From Oscillospiraceae bacterium (GTDB lineage Bacteria > Bacillota_A > Clostridia > Oscillospirales > Oscillospiraceae): DNA of 7,740 nucleotides. Below the pieces are notes generated by a model. The model ran no database searches, was not told the DNA's origin, and saw only the letters and a list, made by a program, of their open reading frames with translations. The position numbers were made by a program, and so were the translations under genes. Below are positions 5,768-7,740 of the stretch, one piece after another. Position 1 is the stretch's first letter, and every line of letters begins with the position of its first letter. The stretch is from the NCBI GenBank assembly GCA_017540945.1, contig JAFYAB010000071.1:1-7740 (forward strand), read 5' to 3'.

Positions 5768-6658
5768 ATGGCAGAAAAGATCGTACGCGGCGAGAAAAAG
5801 GAAGCCGCGCCAGTCCAGAAGGCGGCTGAGACTGCCAAGAAGGCAGAGCCCGCGGCCAAGAAAGCCGCCCAGACCGTTGCGAAGAAACCCCAGCAAACCA
5901 TCGTTACCCCCAACAAGCCCACCGGCGGCAGCACCGTCGGCCTGCGCATCGGCGCGATCGTCCTGTGGGTCCTTGCCATCGTGTGCGAGGTCTTCGCCAT
6001 TATGGCGATCCTGCAGTATTTCATCCCACCCTTCGGCATGAGCCCGCTGGTCTTCCTGATCATCATGATCGTCCTGGATCTGGCCTTCGCCATCCTGGCG
6101 GCCCAGCTCTGGAAGAAGGCCAACCACATCAAGCCCATGAGCGAGAAGCGCGGCAAGTTCCTGTTCTACCTCTGGAACGAGCTGGGCGTCATCATGGCCT
6201 GTGTCTGCTTCATCCCGCTGATCATCATCCTGCTCAAGAACGACAAGCTGGATAAGAAGACCAAGACCATCGCCGCCATCGTGGCTGTCGTGGCCCTGCT
6301 GATCACCGGCGTCGCCTCCGCGGATTTCCATCCCATCTCCGCCGAGCAGAAGCAGGACGCCGAAGCCCAGATCACCACCGACGTCTACTGGACCCAGTTT
6401 GGTCACAAGTACCATCTGAACGCCGACGAAGAGACCGGCTGCCCCCATATCCGCAACTCCAGCACCCTCTATAAGGGCTCCGTTACCGAGGCCATCGAGT
6501 CCGGCCGTACCGCCATCTGCTCCTACTGCGCCGCGCACTACGCGGAAGAGATGGGCCTGGAGCTGGCGGAACTGAACGTGGAGGACAAGGACGCGGTCCT
6601 GGCAGAGCTGGGAGAAACGCCGCAGACCGAGGCCCCCAACGCGACGGGAGGAAACTAA
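5768..6658 (+). CDS. Four-helix membrane protein, Lys/Ala-rich head, Cys/His tail
   Basis: This 296-residue protein is not a named family to me. Residues 1-45 are a hydrophilic Lys/Ala/Glu-rich tail with repeated AAKKA-like units, lacking a cleavable signal. Four hydrophobic segments follow at about 60-84, 91-113, 132-156 and 167-185, separated by short basic loops (WKKANHIKPMSEKRGK, 115-130; KNDKLDKKTKT, 157-167). The C-terminal ~110 residues are soluble and hold VYWTQFGHKYHLNADEETGC (206-225) and AICSYCAAHYAEE (249-261). His216, Cys225, His227, Cys251, Cys254 and His257 could bind zinc; the pattern recalls small 'KYH...C...C..C' domains found at the ends of secreted or membrane proteins. 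The last ~30 residues are acidic. It has the strongest promoter in the window and lies 1 nt upstream of the DUF937 gene, whose RBS is inside its final codons. Function is unknown. Confidence 0.88.
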   Translation: MAEKIVRGEKKEAAPVQKAAETAKKAEPAAKKAAQTVAKKPQQTIVTPNKPTGGSTVGLRIGAIVLWVLAIVCEVFAIMAILQYFIPPFGMSPLVFLIIMIVLDLAFAILAAQLWKKANHIKPMSEKRGKFLFYLWNELGVIMACVCFIPLIIILLKNDKLDKKTKTIAAIVAVVALLITGVASADFHPISAEQKQDAEAQITTDVYWTQFGHKYHLNADEETGCPHIRNSSTLYKGSVTEAIESGRTAICSYCAAHYAEEMGLELAELNVEDKDAVLAELGETPQTEAPNATGGN

Positions 6659-6659
6659 A

Positions 6660-7394
6660 ATGGGATTTGATCTCAATTCCATTGGCAGCCTGCTCTCCGG
6701 CGGAGGCATCGACGCCATCAGCAAGCGCACCAAGGTCGGGAAGGAGGACGTGGCTAAGGTCCTCTCCGCCGGCATCCCCGCCCTGGTGGGCGGCATGCGC
6801 CGCAACGCCGGCAGCGCGGCGGGCGAGAAGTCTCTGAACAAGGCGCTGACGGACCACAGCAAGGACGACTTCTCCAATCCCGCGGCATTCCTCAAAAACG
6901 CCGACCTCAAGGACGGCAAGAAGATCCTGAGCCATATCCTGGGCGACGACCAGAAGGGCCTTGTCAACGAGATTTCCCGGGCCTCCGGCGTCACCAAGGG
7001 CAAGACCGGCACGATCCTGGCCCTGGCGGCTCCGCTGCTGCTCTCCCTGCTGGGCAGCCAGAACAGCGGCTCCTCCGGCGGCCTGCTGGGTATGCTGGGC
7101 GGTCTGCTGGGCCTCGGCGGCCAGAGCTCCGGCGGCCTGCTGGGAGGTCTTCTCGGCGGCGGCCAGCAGCAGACCCAACCCCAGCAGCAGAGCGCCGGTC
7201 TGCTGGGCTCGCTTCTGGGCGGCAGCTCCAACAGCAACGCCTCCCTGGCCTCCGGCCTGTTCTCCTCCCTCCTGGGGGGCGGAGGCAGCACGGAACCCAA
7301 CGCCGGCGGCAACGTGATCCAGCTGGCCGAGCAGCAGGCCCAGGAGCCCCAATCCAACGGCCTTCTGAGCAGCTTCCTGAATCTGTTCCACTGA
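6660..7394 (+). CDS. DUF937 (YidB-like) protein with Gly-Leu-Leu repeats
   Basis: This 244-residue protein belongs to DUF937 by its N-terminal ~130 residues: LNSIGSLLSGGGIDAISKRT (5-24), KEDVAKVLSAGIPALVGGM (28-46), then FLKNADLKDGKKILSHILGD (77-96) and a hydrophobic TILALAAPLLLSLLG (118-132). The rest is low-complexity, with five blocks of the form GLLGxLLGG at about 140-154, 158-168, 179-189, 199-208 and 233-243, spaced by Gln- or Ser-rich linkers such as QQQTQPQQQ (169-177). DUF937 has no established biochemical function. The start follows GGGAGG (6646-6651) by 8 nt and lies 1 nt after the upstream stop, which suggests translational coupling. There is no signal peptide. The Gly/Leu blocks suggest membrane association or self-assembly, but this is inference. 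It is followed by a strong terminator. Confidence 0.9.
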   Translation: MGFDLNSIGSLLSGGGIDAISKRTKVGKEDVAKVLSAGIPALVGGMRRNAGSAAGEKSLNKALTDHSKDDFSNPAAFLKNADLKDGKKILSHILGDDQKGLVNEISRASGVTKGKTGTILALAAPLLLSLLGSQNSGSSGGLLGMLGGLLGLGGQSSGGLLGGLLGGGQQQTQPQQQSAGLLGSLLGGSSNSNASLASGLFSSLLGGGGSTEPNAGGNVIQLAEQQAQEPQSNGLLSSFLNLFH

Positions 7395-7400
7395 TCGAAG

Positions 7401-7444
7401 AAACAAGAAACGCCTTTTCCATTGCGAAAAGGCGTTTCTTGTTT
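7401..7444. terminator. Bidirectional terminator between converging genes
   Basis: Bases 7401-7419 and 7426-7444 form a perfect 19-bp stem with a 6-nt loop. The stem has an A-rich left side and a T-rich right side around the core ACGCC/GGCGT, so either strand yields a GC core followed by a U-rich stretch. It lies 6 nt past the DUF937 stop codon. Its right arm overlaps the stop codon of the minus-strand ABC-F gene by 2 nt. It should end both transcripts. Confidence 0.85.
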
Positions 7445-7740
7445 ATTCCAGTTGTCCCGCGGCGGCTTCCCACTTCTCCATGAGCTCCGCCAGGGCCGCC
7501 TCCGCGGCTTCCTTTTCCGCGGTCAGGCGCATCAGCTCCTTGTAGTCCGAGGCGGCGGCCAGGAGCTGCTCGTCCAGGGCGGCCACGGCCTGCTCCTGCT
7601 TGTCGATCTCCCGTTCCAGGCGGCGGACCTCCTTCTCCAAGGCTTTGGCGTCCGTCTTCTGGGCGGGCTTTTCCTTTTTGACGGGCTTTTCCGTCTGGGG
7701 AATGGGCCGGACGGCGGCGTTCTCCTTCAGGCTCCGGTAC
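7443..7740 (-). CDS. ABC-F family ATPase, C-terminal part (partial)
   Basis: Only the last 98 residues lie in the window; the gene continues past 7740. The minus-strand frame is open from the edge to a TAA at 7445-7443. It reads as a linker starting YRSLKE, a Lys/Pro-rich stretch (QTEKPVKKEKPAQKTDAK), then a long charged coiled coil with LEKEVRRLEREIDKQEQAVAAL, DYKELMRLTAEKEAAEAALAEL and MEKWE near the end. This layout is typical of the C-terminal coiled coil of ABC-F proteins (Uup/YdiF-type), soluble twin-ATPase proteins that act on the ribosome, where the tail helps binding to nucleic acid. The two ATPase domains are outside the window, so subfamily and any antibiotic-resistance role cannot be judged. 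It converges on the DUF937 gene and shares its terminator. A TTG at 7640 is not the true start, since the frame stays open upstream with family-like sequence. Confidence 0.82.
   Translation of the reverse strand, partial: YRSLKENAAVRPIPQTEKPVKKEKPAQKTDAKALEKEVRRLEREIDKQEQAVAALDEQLLAAASDYKELMRLTAEKEAAEAALAELMEKWEAAAGQLE

Noticed and set aside
5687..7357. Long open frame of about 556 codons on the minus strand
   Set aside because: It is antisense to two well-supported genes with strong RBS and promoter. Its product is Pro/Arg/Ser- then Gly/Asp-rich without family features, as expected for the opposite strand of GC-rich genes.
7638..7640. TTG as the start of a short 65-residue coiled-coil protein
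   Set aside because: The frame stays open to the window edge with sequence typical of the ABC-F linker, so this is an internal Leu codon of a longer gene.

Overview
The window looks like chromosomal DNA of a GC-rich, low-oxygen Firmicute, most likely a gut clostridium of the Oscillospiraceae type. This is inferred from strong AGGAGG-like ribosome binding sites, a ThiI without a rhodanese domain, a stand-alone PncC, a VanZ-family protein, a DUF937 protein, GC-rich third codon positions and many small hairpin repeats between genes. No rRNA, tRNA, CRISPR array, transposase, integrase or phage gene was seen.

Layout. Bases 1-172 hold no gene, only hairpin repeats and a possible terminator. A conserved clostridial protein of unknown function (943-173, minus) is read divergently from comM/yifB (1072-2589, plus), which has a near-consensus sigma-A promoter. 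A 160-bp element with 24-bp perfect inverted ends fills the gap before thiI (2775-3953), which makes 4-thiouridine in tRNA. A degenerate 7-nt tandem array follows, then an AT-richer gene resembling the SF0329 family (4022-4552), then pncC (4572-5063; NMN deamidase). A second 7-nt array overlaps the end of pncC and runs straight into a 21-bp perfect palindrome. Next come a small VanZ-family membrane protein (5150-5572) and a repeat with 9-bp inverted ends around a 14-bp palindrome. A very strong promoter then drives a two-gene unit: a four-helix membrane protein with a Lys/Ala-rich head and a Cys/His-rich tail (5768-6658), and a DUF937 protein with repeated Gly-Leu-Leu blocks (6660-7394). This unit ends at a bidirectional terminator shared with the converging 3' end of an ABC-F ATPase gene (7740-7443, minus, cut by the window edge).

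How the genes relate. ComM, ThiI and PncC are housekeeping or DNA/RNA/NAD-maintenance functions and do not form one pathway. The clearest candidate for something undescribed is the promoter-to-terminator unit at 5690-7444, whose two products have no known function and are tightly coupled (1 nt between genes). The second theme is the density of small repeats: almost every intergenic gap carries one, and several share a GTAG-plus-hairpin design or a 7-nt period. I see no defence system, biosynthetic cluster or mobile element with its own enzymes.
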